Counted from the first letter of the stretch, positions 1 to 6,014 are shown. The stretch: DNA of 12,417 nucleotides from CAYIRQ01 sp964365905 (GCA_964365905.1 CAYIRQ010000033.1:1-12417); one strand, 5' to 3'. Program-made: numbers and translations. The notes: generated by a model from the letters alone, not told the origin.

Positions 1-26
1 GGGAAGAGGGTAATTCCTCAACCCAA

Positions 27-764
27 GTGGGGCATTTCAAAGTTCAGCGGGGGAAGCTTGAAGGCACTCAATCTCTCATCACCGGCGCGAGCAGCGGCAT
101 GGGTCTTGCGGTTGCGGAACGCTTCGTCCAGAGAGGTAGCATTGTGCATTCCTTCGATGCGCAAGAACCCCTCAAGAAAGTCGATGGCATTACGTCTCAC
201 TCCGTCGATGTCCGAGATCCAGAGCAAGTAACTCGGGGCATGGGCGACGTAACGGGAAAACTCCATGTCCTGTTTAACAACGCAGGTGTGCTGGCACGCG
301 GAGGTTTGTTCGATGTGTCGCATGACCAGTTCCGAAAGATGCTGGAGGTAAATGCTCTCGGCTCATGGTTAACACTCAAGACGGCGCTCGATCAGGATAA
401 GCTCGTAGAAGGAGCAACGATCATCCAAATGTGCTCGACGGTCGGTGGCCCTCCAGGACGGCGGATGTCCGCGCCAAAGGTGCGTCCGTATAGCCTGAGC
501 AAACAACTCGTACATGAAATGATTTGCGCACTACGAGCTGATCGCCCAGATCTACGCGTGAAGGCAGTTTATCCTGGTGCAGTGAAGACACCGATGACGA
601 TGGCCGGATTTGCTTCCGAAGAAGAGTACGACAGACAGGCTCTCGCTAACTGGGGTGTCGTCAGTACTGCAGATGACGTTGCAGACAGAATCATGCTGCT
701 GCTGGAGAGCGACGCAGATAATCTCGTATGGGATCCAACGAAGAAGGAATATGTCTTTGAGTGA
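27..764 (+). CDS. Short-chain dehydrogenase/reductase (SDR), possibly 5'-partial
   Basis: Classical SDR oxidoreductase of about 245 residues with a Rossmann fold that binds NAD(P)(H); the substrate cannot be read from sequence. Counted from the GTG at 27, the glycine-rich motif TGASSGMG is at residues 19-26, NNAG at 84-87, the catalytic Ser in MCSTVGG at about 137, and the YSLSK active site (YxxxK, Tyr155/Lys159) is followed by PGAVKTPM. These are the complete catalytic set, so the enzyme should be active. The GTG at 27 has no visible ribosome-binding site, and the frame stays open to base 3. SDRs usually start about 7-10 residues before the TG motif, so either this GTG or an upstream start outside the window is possible. 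It is a single gene with no operon partner visible, followed by a 167-bp gap. Family assignment is secure; the start is not. Confidence 0.9.
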   Translation: MGHFKVQRGKLEGTQSLITGASSGMGLAVAERFVQRGSIVHSFDAQEPLKKVDGITSHSVDVRDPEQVTRGMGDVTGKLHVLFNNAGVLARGGLFDVSHDQFRKMLEVNALGSWLTLKTALDQDKLVEGATIIQMCSTVGGPPGRRMSAPKVRPYSLSKQLVHEMICALRADRPDLRVKAVYPGAVKTPMTMAGFASEEEYDRQALANWGVVSTADDVADRIMLLLESDADNLVWDPTKKEYVFE

Positions 765-894
765 GCAATTGGTCCTCTATTGACGGCTGGCTCAATGAGC
801 GGTGGGGAACGAGCTGGAACTTATTGCTCTGAATAACGAAATTATGTGAGCGGTATTTCATCCTACAGATATATGAGTTATCATTTCCTAGGTA

Positions 895-923
895 TTGATG
901 CAAAATAGAGAAAGTGTTATAAT
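895..923 (+). promoter_or_regulatory. Near-consensus sigma70-type promoter
   Basis: TTGATG (895-900), an exact 17-nt spacer, then a perfect TATAAT (918-923). The expected start point is about 930-932, which coincides with the ATG at 932, so the transcript would be leaderless or nearly so. It is the strongest promoter in the first 5 kb and the main argument that the small ORF behind it is real. Confidence 0.7.
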
Positions 924-931
924 GATCTTCT

Positions 932-1132
932 ATGGCACGCCGACTCAAAACCACAGGCACTAAGATTGATCCTCGCTCTGCACGAAGAGGACAAAATTCT
1001 TTGAGCCGTCTTTTGAAAATGCAAAAAGAATTTGAAACACGAAAGCATGCAGACACTGTCCGGGGTTATAGGACTGTCTCAGGCACCGAAACTAGCATTC
1101 GACTCAATAGAAATATTTCTCCGCTCATGTAG
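932..1132 (+). CDS. Small basic hypothetical protein (66 aa)
   Basis: I do not recognise this protein. It starts MARRLKTTGTKIDPRSARRG and is rich in Arg and Lys through the first 45 residues, with a short amphipathic stretch around LSRLLKMQKEFETRK. No membrane segment or enzyme motif is visible. Support for it being a gene is mainly positional: a TTGATG-17-TATAAT promoter ends 8 nt before the ATG, the same spacing as at other genes in this window. Its stop (1130-1132) overlaps the 3' end of the convergent proteinase gene by 8 bp. The last 20 residues look less protein-like, so a frameshift or a shorter ancestral gene is possible. It could also be a transcribed non-coding stretch. Confidence 0.4.
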   Translation: MARRLKTTGTKIDPRSARRGQNSLSRLLKMQKEFETRKHADTVRGYRTVSGTETSIRLNRNISPLM

Positions 1133-2105
1133 TTTTCTCTTGATGAGGAATAGATTGATGGAGAACACCGTTTTTGTGCTCCACATGTTTTACGATGGCC
1201 GAAACATCGAGAAGTACGCATGTCCTCACATGTAGTTCCCAATAGGCTTCCCAAAGAGAGTCGCCTTCTTCAAGAATCTCGACATTCTCTTTCCCAAGGA
1301 TTTTGGATACCTCCTTCGGATTGATGAGAGCATCATGGGGCTTAAAGTCTTCAAGGAAAAATTTTGTGACCTTCTCGGCTTTCGTCGTGGCATTAGTCTT
1401 GTCATTCTTAAACATACCTTCGCTCAAAAAAGATACAGCCGTCTTGTGAGTCGTGCCCCAAATTTCCTTGCATATCTTGTAGAATGGGTAATCAAAGCTC
1501 GCAAGAAGTGGATAGTATTGTTGTTGAAGGTTTCCCTTCTCATCCACGGACTTCTTCATCAACTCTTCGTAGCCTTCGATGTATGACCAAGCGGGAACGT
1601 ATTCATCAGTGCCTCCGATCTTGCGCGGCACTTGAGGGTCAATCGGTCCAAGTTCAGAGGGGGGACCAAGAGTAATGATGTCGGCACCCAATGCAATAAG
1701 TGTCCCCGCCGACTTTGCAATTTCAGGAACAACTACGCGAAAATGTTCGCAGTGAGCGTGAATCAACTCCACGATTTGTCGTGCTTTCATAGGTAAACCT
1801 CCATAGGTATGGATAACTAATTCTATGTCATTGCCTTCAGGAATCTCCTTAAGGACCGTATAGATGGTTTTGACATCCCATTGGTTGACCATTATCAAGC
1901 TTGCTGCCGGACAAGTAAGTTTTGTCGTATAGGTTATGACTGATGTGGACCGTTTGGTTTTTTCTTCTCTCAGCTTTTCGATTTTTCCTATGAGTTCGCG
2001 TCTCTTCTCATTCTGTTTCTCGATGAAGAGATTTTGCATCCCGTTGAACTCGTTCAAGACGCTTGTATAGATGCCTTCGGTCTTTTTCGTTGTTTCGCCG
2101 GACAT
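1125..2105 (-). CDS. Serine dehydrogenase proteinase family (ClpP/crotonase fold, SDH_sah-like)
   Basis: A 326-residue protein of the SppA/ClpP-like fold, closest in motif layout to the serine dehydrogenase proteinase family. Residues 25-52 are a charged, probably coiled-coil segment. The fold follows with a beta strand ending in HTYGG (99-103), which should form the oxyanion region, and AKSAGTLIALGAD (130-142) with the likely nucleophile Ser132. PPSELGPIDPQ (148-158) is typical of this family. There is no signal peptide or membrane helix, so it is probably cytoplasmic, unlike SppA signal peptide peptidases. Family members cleave protein or peptide substrates, but the target here is unknown. 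It is monocistronic on the minus strand with its own promoter just upstream. The ATG at 2103-2105 sits 6 nt after a -10 box, supporting this start. Family call is fairly sure; the biological role is not. Confidence 0.85.
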   Translation of the reverse strand: MSGETTKKTEGIYTSVLNEFNGMQNLFIEKQNEKRRELIGKIEKLREEKTKRSTSVITYTTKLTCPAASLIMVNQWDVKTIYTVLKEIPEGNDIELVIHTYGGLPMKARQIVELIHAHCEHFRVVVPEIAKSAGTLIALGADIITLGPPSELGPIDPQVPRKIGGTDEYVPAWSYIEGYEELMKKSVDEKGNLQQQYYPLLASFDYPFYKICKEIWGTTHKTAVSFLSEGMFKNDKTNATTKAEKVTKFFLEDFKPHDALINPKEVSKILGKENVEILEEGDSLWEAYWELHVRTCVLLDVSAIVKHVEHKNGVLHQSIPHQEKTT

Positions 2106-2111
2106 ATTTCA

Positions 2112-2140
2112 ATCATAGTGATAAAACAACTCCACGACAA
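2112..2140 (-). promoter_or_regulatory. Promoter of the SDH_sah-like gene
   Basis: Read on the minus strand: TTGTCG (2140-2135), a 17-nt spacer, TATGAT (2117-2112), six bases, then the ATG at 2105. The predicted start point falls on or next to the ATG, implying a leaderless mRNA. There is no Shine-Dalgarno sequence between the -10 box and the ATG. Confidence 0.55.
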
Positions 2141-2349
2141 ATTTGATACATACACAACCCCCACATCGAAACCGGTCCATGAAAAATAAGGATTGGGAAC
2201 TCCAAGAAAACCGCTGCACAAAGGCACACTCTGCGCTCAACGCCGAGAATTCTCCGAAGTCAGAAATCTCGTTTGGGAACTCGCTTATAATCGCCTATAT
2301 CCTCAAAATTATTGATTGAAACGGCATTTTCAAAGTTTCAATTCCCGAA
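2141..2349. other. Intergenic stretch, only a doubtful 46-codon ORF
   Basis: Between the proteinase promoter and tRNA-Ala I see no convincing gene. A 46-codon ORF runs on the plus strand from ATG 2179 to TGA 2317-2319, with peptide start MKNKDWELQENR. It has no ribosome-binding site and no promoter at the spacing seen elsewhere. A TATAAT at 2286-2291 lacks a matching -35 box. I treat the stretch as non-coding. Confidence 0.35.
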
Positions 2350-2425
2350 TGGTGGAGCATACCGGATTCGAACCGGTGACCTCCTGCTTGCAAAGCAGGC
2401 GCTCTACCAGCTGAGCTAATGCCCC
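2350..2425 (-). tRNA. tRNA-Ala(UGC)
   Basis: A complete 76-nt cloverleaf on the minus strand with the 3' CCA encoded. The acceptor arms GGGGCAT and ATGCTCC pair with a single G3-U70 wobble, the known identity element for alanyl-tRNA synthetase. The D-arm begins TTAGCTCAGCTGGTAGAG, the anticodon loop CTTTGCA carries TGC, and the T-arm contains GGTTCGAATCC. No clear promoter lies immediately 5' of it; instead a structured repeat (2440-2519) occupies the upstream side. Confidence 0.97.
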
Positions 2426-2439
2426 ATAGTTGAATTCGA

Positions 2440-2519
2440 GACGAGCGCAAGCTCCGCAGGAGCGTAGCGCGAGTCCGAAGATACTATGTCCTCCGAAGCC
2501 CGAAGGGCGAAGGAGGACA
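2440..2519. repeat. Two adjacent compound hairpins
   Basis: Hairpin A (2440-2475) has three stacked stems: GAC 2440-2442 with GTC 2473-2475, GCGC 2445-2448 with 2467-2470, and GCTCC 2451-2455 with GGAGC 2459-2463. A GA/GA internal loop separates the first two stems, and the apical loop is GCA. Hairpin B (2487-2519) pairs TGTCCTCC with GGAGGACA over 8 bp, then a GAA/GAA symmetric internal loop, then GCCC/GGGC with a GAA triloop. They lie between tRNA-Ala and pdxS. There is no U-tract, so a simple terminator is unlikely. A transposable palindromic repeat or a structured leader is possible. Confidence 0.6.
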
Positions 2520-2618
2520 GAACGAACGAATTGAAAGAACAGAGGGAATACACCCACTCGAGATTCTACCCGATTGCGGAGGGAAGTGGAGGCCAGTTGC
2601 GCTATGCTGCTACCTCGC

Positions 2619-3515
2619 ATGAGCAACTCCTTCCGCCTCAAATCCGGCCTCGCGCAGATGCTCAAGGGGGGCGTGATCATGGATGTCACGAATGCCGAGC
2701 AGGCGCGTATTGCAGAGGCTGCCGGGGCGGTTGCCGTGATGGCGCTCGAGCGCGTGCCTGCGGATATCCGTGCAGAGGGCGGTGTCGCGCGCATGGCACA
2801 TCCGCAGAAAGTTCGGGAAATTCAGGCTGCCGTCACGATTCCCGTCATGGCGAAGGTGCGGATTGGTCACACGGCGGAAGCGAGGATCATCGAGGAACTC
2901 AAAGTCGATTTCATCGACGAATCGGAAGTGCTCACGCCTGCGGATCCCGAGCGACACATTGAGAAGAGCGGATTCACGATTCCCTTTGTCTGCGGTGCGC
3001 GGAATCTGGGAGAAGCTCTGCGTCGTATCAGTGAAGGAGCCGCGATGATCCGGACGAAGGGGGAAGCGGGGACAGGCAATGTCGTCGAAGCCGTGCGACA
3101 CGCGAGAGCAATTGCAGGAGAAATCAGACGGTTGGCAGCCGTCCCCCCGCCCGCGCTCGGGACAGATTCTCAGTGGCTGGTGAAAGAGTTTGCTGAAGAG
3201 GAAAGGGTTGAAGTTTCTCTCGTCGAGGAAGTCGTGAGACTCGGTCGTCTTCCCGTCGTGAACTTCGCTGCAGGGGGCATCGCAACTCCCGCCGACGCCG
3301 CGCTCATGATGGAGCTCGGGATGGACGGAGTGTTCGTTGGGTCCGGGATCTTCAAAGCGCAAGATCCTGCGCGCCAAGCACGCGCGATCGTCCACGCCGT
3401 TGCGCACTTCCGCGATCCTGCGCAACTTCTGAGAGCTGCGGACATGGCGGGGGAGGGAATGGAGGGATTGGAGATTAAAACATTGGAAATGGCGATGCAG
3501 GAACGCGGCTGGTAA
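2619..3515 (+). CDS. pdxS: Pyridoxal 5'-phosphate synthase, PdxS subunit
   Basis: The synthase subunit of the DXP-independent vitamin B6 pathway. It joins ribose 5-phosphate, glyceraldehyde 3-phosphate and ammonia from PdxT into PLP, normally as a dodecamer in the cytosol. Numbered from ATG 2619 it is 298 residues, the usual family length. The (beta/alpha)8 barrel shows catalytic Asp22 in GGVIMDV, the Schiff-base lysines Lys79 in MAKVRIGH and Lys147 in IRTKGEAGTG, the NFAAGG phosphate site, and the conserved end MQERGW. Starts at TTG 2574 and ATG 2604 are also in frame. I chose 2619 because family homology begins at FRLKSGLAQM and a TATGCT box (2603-2608) lies 10 nt upstream; a GTGGAGG at 2586-2592 would instead favour 2604. 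pdxT follows after 106 bp, with a repeat between them. Confidence 0.97.
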   Translation: MSNSFRLKSGLAQMLKGGVIMDVTNAEQARIAEAAGAVAVMALERVPADIRAEGGVARMAHPQKVREIQAAVTIPVMAKVRIGHTAEARIIEELKVDFIDESEVLTPADPERHIEKSGFTIPFVCGARNLGEALRRISEGAAMIRTKGEAGTGNVVEAVRHARAIAGEIRRLAAVPPPALGTDSQWLVKEFAEEERVEVSLVEEVVRLGRLPVVNFAAGGIATPADAALMMELGMDGVFVGSGIFKAQDPARQARAIVHAVAHFRDPAQLLRAADMAGEGMEGLEIKTLEMAMQERGW

Positions 3516-3523
3516 ATGAGAAT

Positions 3524-3600
3524 CCCTTCTCCCTTGGGGAGAAGGTGAGGATGAGGGGGAAATTTCCCCTCACCCTAGCCCTCTCCCGCGGGGAGAGGGG
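3524..3600. repeat. GC-rich palindromic repeat between pdxS and pdxT
   Basis: Two 9-bp hairpins flank a near-palindrome. CCTTCTCCC (3525-3533) pairs with GGGAGAAGG (3537-3545) around a TTG loop. CCCTCTCCC (3579-3587) pairs with GGGAGAGGG (3591-3599) around GCG. The centre, TGAGGGGG then AAATTT then CCCCTCA, is nearly self-complementary, so the whole 77 bp can also fold as one long structure. The sequence style (CCCTCACCC followed by CCCTCTCCC and its complement) resembles dispersed intergenic repeats known in many bacteria. No U-tract follows. It fills most of the pdxS-pdxT gap. Confidence 0.75.
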
Positions 3601-3609
3601 ATGTATGTG

Positions 3610-3615
3610 TAAAAT
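3610..3615 (+). promoter_or_regulatory. Possible -10 box of pdxT
   Basis: TAAAAT ends 6 nt before the pdxT ATG, the spacing seen at several other genes here. No -35 box is visible because the upstream bases belong to the GC-rich repeat. It may give pdxT its own leaderless transcript in addition to readthrough from pdxS. Confidence 0.4.
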
Positions 3616-3621
3616 GTTTCC

Positions 3622-4218
3622 ATGACCATCGGTGTTCTTGCCTTCCAAGGAGACGTGATCGAGCACATGCAGGCGCTACGGTTGCTTGGCGCCGAAGCGC
3701 AGGAGGTTCGCTCGATTGATGATTTGGAAGAGGTGAAGGGACTCATTATCCCCGGCGGCGAGAGTACCGTGATCGGAAAGTTCTTAGAGGAGACGGGTTT
3801 GAGGAAAGCGATCATCGATCGATGCACGAACGGAAAATTTCCAATCTATGGCACGTGCGCGGGCGCGATCCTTCTTGCGAGGGAAGTTTTTTCCGTAGCC
3901 GCGATTCATGAATCGCGGCTACGGCCGCTCGGTCTCATGGATATCACAATCGAACGCAATGCATACGGTCGTCAGACCGAAAGTTTCGAGGCATATCTCA
4001 CACTTGATTTACCCTCTGGCAAAGAAGAGATTTCCGGCATTTTCATTCGCGCGCCGAAAGTTGTGCAGATCGGAAAAAGCGTTTCTGTGCTTGCTCGATA
4101 TGAGGGACTTCCGGTTGCATGTATGGAAGGAAATTTTCTCGTTTCGACATTTCATCCGGAGCTCTCAACAAAGCCATCTTTCCTTCACAAGTTTTTCTCC
4201 GGATTTGTGGAGAAGTGA
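3622..4218 (+). CDS. pdxT: Pyridoxal 5'-phosphate synthase, PdxT glutaminase subunit
   Basis: A class I-type glutamine amidotransferase that hydrolyses glutamine and channels ammonia to PdxS. The protein is 198 residues, close to the family norm. Visible motifs are GVLAFQGDV at the N-terminus, PGGEST (44-49) forming the oxyanion loop, nucleophile Cys79 in GTCAGAILLA, the family signature ERNAYGRQTESFEA (111-124), FIRAP (141-145), and catalytic His178/Glu180 in STFHPE. All catalytic residues are present. The oddity is the segment between ILLARE and PLGLMDI: residues 91-101 are encoded by a perfect 32-bp palindrome, where homologues have a short variable loop. The gene converges on the next one with only 8 bp between stops. 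The call is secure. Confidence 0.97.
   Translation: MTIGVLAFQGDVIEHMQALRLLGAEAQEVRSIDDLEEVKGLIIPGGESTVIGKFLEETGLRKAIIDRCTNGKFPIYGTCAGAILLAREVFSVAAIHESRLRPLGLMDITIERNAYGRQTESFEAYLTLDLPSGKEEISGIFIRAPKVVQIGKSVSVLARYEGLPVACMEGNFLVSTFHPELSTKPSFLHKFFSGFVEK
3893..3924. repeat. Perfect 32-bp palindrome inside pdxT
   Basis: CCGTAGCCGCGATTCA (3893-3908) is followed directly by its exact reverse complement (3909-3924). It has GTAG feet at both ends, the tetranucleotide typical of REP elements moved by RAYT transposases, and a RAYT gene lies 4.3 kb downstream. It encodes residues 91-101 of PdxT without breaking the frame. A chance perfect palindrome of this length in coding sequence is very unlikely. 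Confidence 0.85.
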
Positions 4219-4226
4219 CAAGGGGC

Positions 4227-4769
4227 CTAAACTGCATGAATGTGCAGTCTGATGGACCACTCAAGGTCGGTGCGACCGGCATCGCGGCGCTCCTTCGCAA
4301 CTGCCTCATTGGGTGTTCTCCCCTGAAGCCTCTGCTGTCTCGCATTCAGCCATTCTTCTGACGCCGCTTCCACTTTCTCATCAATTTCTTTCTGTGTCCT
4401 GCACGTCGTCGGGTCGACAGAGAACTGAATGAACTGCATGTACTCCATGGTGAGCGCAGCCTCAATAGGACCGGGCTCGTACGCATCAACTCCAGGATCA
4501 GCACCTCGTTCTTTTGATGGAAGAGAGTTCCACAGTTTTCCGACAAGATCGATGAATGCGCCGAATGCCTGGTCGGATGAAAGACGTGGGCCTACCTTTG
4601 AACACACTGTCCGGAGTACCTTCGGAAGATCCTGTGTCTCTCGCAACACATTGCGTATGTCATCAGCGGTCATATCTGTGATGTTCTCTTCATCGAGAAA
4701 GTTTTGGATTGCTTTCAGCTGTCCGGAAAGGATGCTTTTCTTCGCCGCAGAGAGGATGTTATTGGGCAT
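4227..4769 (-). CDS. Hypothetical protein (180 aa)
   Basis: I do not recognise this family. From ATG 4769 the protein begins MPNNILSAAKKSILSGQLKA and is predicted mostly helical, with no signal peptide or membrane segment. The first half, with AIQNFLDEENITDMTADDI, looks like a small helical domain. The C-terminal part includes EEWLNARQQRLQGRTPNEAV. That pattern of a Trp-containing helix and then a G-R-T-P-x-E-A motif recurs in several small bacterial domains, but it does not decide a function. A longer GTG start at 4817 would add 16 residues (a Cys-Tyr-rich stretch) but would overlap the probable -10 box, so I prefer the ATG. The gene is convergent with pdxT and its 5' side faces the tRNA-Ile fragment. 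Confidence 0.65.
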   Translation of the reverse strand: MPNNILSAAKKSILSGQLKAIQNFLDEENITDMTADDIRNVLRETQDLPKVLRTVCSKVGPRLSSDQAFGAFIDLVGKLWNSLPSKERGADPGVDAYEPGPIEAALTMEYMQFIQFSVDPTTCRTQKEIDEKVEAASEEWLNARQQRLQGRTPNEAVAKERRDAGRTDLEWSIRLHIHAV

Positions 4770-4784
4770 ACGGAGAAGGGCAAA

Positions 4785-4814
4785 ATAATAGCAGGTCCTT
4801 TCTCTGTGTGCGAA
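4785..4814 (-). promoter_or_regulatory. Probable promoter of the 180-aa gene
   Basis: Minus strand TTCGCA (4814-4809), an 18-nt spacer, and TATTAT (4790-4785), 15 nt before the ATG at 4769. The predicted leader is under 10 nt and has no Shine-Dalgarno sequence. Confidence 0.4.
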
Positions 4815-4836
4815 CACCCTTTATACTCCGCAATAC

Positions 4837-4902
4837 GGGCGATTAGCTCAGGGGTTAGAGCGCGACACTGATAATGTCGAGGTCGATGGTTCAAATCCAT
4901 CA
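4837..4902 (+). pseudogene. tRNA-Ile(GAU) fragment, 3' acceptor arm missing
   Basis: The first 66 nt are identical to the intact tRNA-Ile on the opposite strand (5701-5636): acceptor 5' arm GGGCGAT, D-arm, anticodon loop CTGATAA with GAT, and the T-arm through CCATCA. The sequence then switches abruptly to recombinase coding sequence, so the 3' acceptor arm and CCA are absent. A TATACT box at 4822-4827 lies a suitable distance upstream, and the 5' flank is unrelated to that of the other copy. This suggests a second, once-complete tRNA locus that was cut. It cannot form a normal tRNA. Confidence 0.85.
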
Positions 4903-4953
4903 GGATCGTTCAAGCCACTCATAAGTTGTGAGCTGTTCGACAAGTGCCAGCAG

Positions 4954-5721
4954 GTGATGAAGAACAGGGGAAAGGTAAAGCGAAAGAGAAACCATGATTT
5001 CCCATTCGTCAGTTGGCTCACGTGCGCGGAGTGTGGCTGCGCGATCACCTGCCAGCAGCAGAAAGGGCATCACTACTACCATTGCACGAAGAAAAAGGGA
5101 CCATGCCCCACGAAGCACTACACCCGTGAGGAGAAAATCCTTGAGCAAGCCAGAAAGATTGTCGAACAGCTATCACTGCCCGATGACTGGGCTGATAACA
5201 TGCTTGCAGAGCTTGATAAGCGCGAGAAGCAGAGCAAATCAGACAATCGGGCAGCCGTTCAGCACTTAAAGAGCAAGAAACAGGAACTTGAGAAGAAACT
5301 GGAAGACCTTCTCGACCTTCGGCTTGATGGGACAATCACGAATGACGAGTACATCACAAAGAAGAACAAACTCGTTTCGGAGAAGGTCGATCTCGATCAG
5401 AAAATCGCCCATGCTGAACGGAACCACTGTGAGTGGCTAGAACCGTGTCGGCAGATGATTCTACGCAGCAAGGAAGCCAAAAGTCTGCTTCACACGGAAA
5501 ACTTCAAAGAAATCCCAACATTTCTTAAGCAAGCCGGCTTGAACTGGGCTTTGAAAGAGGATGCGGTGCAATACGAAGCCAAAATAGGGTGGCGCGTTTT
5601 GCGCGCCAACCCCGAAAGTCATGATTGGTGGGCGATGATGGATTTGAACCATCGACCTCGACATTATCAGTGTCGCGCTCTAACCCCTGAGCTAATCGCC
5701 CATGCCAAGTGCCAGCCATGA
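4954..5721 (+). CDS. Large serine recombinase, C-terminal fragment
   Basis: The C-terminal part of a large serine recombinase (phage-type integrase/resolvase superfamily). The homology extends upstream of the GTG at 4954: from about 4903 the same frame reads GSFKPLISCELFDKCQQV, the family's recombinase domain. No start codon exists in that upstream frame, which runs straight out of the tRNA-Ile fragment. The catalytic serine domain and roughly 250-300 residues are therefore missing. What remains is the zinc ribbon (TCAECGCAI, then HCTKKKGPC) and a long coiled coil (about QSKSDNRAAV to KVDLDQKI). The last residues, from about WWAMMDLNHRPRHY onward, are the antisense translation of the intact tRNA-Ile, so the current C-terminus is set by the integration site. 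The product cannot catalyse strand exchange alone. I read it as the remnant of an element inserted at tRNA-Ile. Confidence 0.85.
   Translation: MMKNRGKVKRKRNHDFPFVSWLTCAECGCAITCQQQKGHHYYHCTKKKGPCPTKHYTREEKILEQARKIVEQLSLPDDWADNMLAELDKREKQSKSDNRAAVQHLKSKKQELEKKLEDLLDLRLDGTITNDEYITKKNKLVSEKVDLDQKIAHAERNHCEWLEPCRQMILRSKEAKSLLHTENFKEIPTFLKQAGLNWALKEDAVQYEAKIGWRVLRANPESHDWWAMMDLNHRPRHYQCRALTPELIAHAKCQP
5626..5701 (-). tRNA. tRNA-Ile(GAU)
   Basis: A complete 76-nt cloverleaf on the minus strand with encoded CCA. The acceptor arms GGGCGAT and ATCGCCC are fully paired. The D-arm contains TTAGCTCAGGGGTTAGAG, the anticodon loop CTGATAA carries GAT, and the T-arm contains GGTTCAAATCC. The recombinase fragment reads through it in antisense and ends 20 bp beyond its 5' end. 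A TATCAT box (5723-5718, minus strand) could be its -10 and overlaps the divergent promoter of the next gene. Its first 66 nt are duplicated in inverted orientation at 4837-4902. Confidence 0.97.
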
Positions 5722-5727
5722 TACACT
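5719..5727 (+). promoter_or_regulatory. Extended -10 promoter before the 77-aa gene
   Basis: TGA followed by TACACT (5722-5727) fits an extended -10 element, with ATG 5736 eight bases on. The string TACACTTCTCTC here is repeated exactly before the DUF3800 gene on the other strand (6676-6665). This supports choosing ATG 5736 rather than the in-frame GTG 5709 or ATG 5718. Confidence 0.45.
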
Positions 5728-5735
5728 TCTCTCCT

Positions 5736-5969
5736 ATGATCTGGAACTATTGCGTCCTCAAACAGCGGCAGAAAGATGGTTCATGGGTTTTCGGCATTCA
5801 CGAGGTCTACTACAATGAAAAAAGCGGCAAACCCTGTGCCTTCACAGAAGAACCCGTGTACCCACAAGGAGCTTCTCTTGAGGAACTCAAAAAGGATTTG
5901 GCATACATACAGAGTGACATTCTCAAGAAGAAGCCGATTGATGTGAAAGAGCTGGAAAAGAAGCTGTAA
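5736..5969 (+). CDS. Small conserved-looking protein, W-N-Y / H-E-V-Y-Y type (77 aa)
   Basis: A 77-residue acidic/basic protein starting MIWNYCVLKQRQKDGSW, then GIHEVYYNEKSGKP, TEEPVYP, and an amphipathic helix SLEELKKDLAYIQSDILKK. This order (WNYRV-like strand, YEVYY strand, a TEDPV-like turn, an LEELK.DL helix) matches, as I remember it, a widespread family of short uncharacterised bacterial proteins of 70-90 residues; no function is established. There is no signal or membrane segment. The start at 5736 is set by the promoter spacing; starts at 5709 and 5718 are possible. It follows the recombinase by 14 bp and could be cargo of the old element or the first chromosomal gene beyond the tRNA. 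Confidence 0.7.
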   Translation: MIWNYCVLKQRQKDGSWVFGIHEVYYNEKSGKPCAFTEEPVYPQGASLEELKKDLAYIQSDILKKKPIDVKELEKKL

Positions 5970-5985
5970 AGCGCCGCTATTTGCT

Positions 5986-6014
5986 TTGACAATAGTCCTC
6001 CCTATTGATATTCT
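5986..6014 (+). promoter_or_regulatory. Strong promoter with no ORF behind it
   Basis: A perfect TTGACA (5986-5991), a 17-nt spacer and TATTCT (6009-6014). The predicted start point is about 6021. The only downstream gene lies on the opposite strand, so this promoter points into the structured segment 6021-6089. Confidence 0.6.

Noticed and set aside
2330..2794. 154-codon minus-strand frame with an N-terminus near pdxS
   Set aside because: Runs through tRNA-Ala and the hairpins; its C-terminal peptide is the familiar translation of a tRNA gene.
2610..3425. 271-codon open frame on the minus strand
   Set aside because: Antisense shadow of pdxS, whose catalytic residues are all on the plus strand; the minus frame shows no family motif.
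4837..4911. Plus-strand tRNA-Ile as a functional gene
   Set aside because: ATCGTTC (4905-4911) could pair with GGGCGAT using two G-U pairs, but three extra bases (4902-4904) separate it from the T-arm and no CCA follows. The bases also fit recombinase coding sequence, so I take the pairing as chance.
4837..5701. Simple fold-back amplification chimera
   Set aside because: The bases beyond the tRNA 5' ends differ completely (CAATAC versus GGCAT), whereas a fold-back would mirror the flanks too. A different kind of mis-assembly is still possible.
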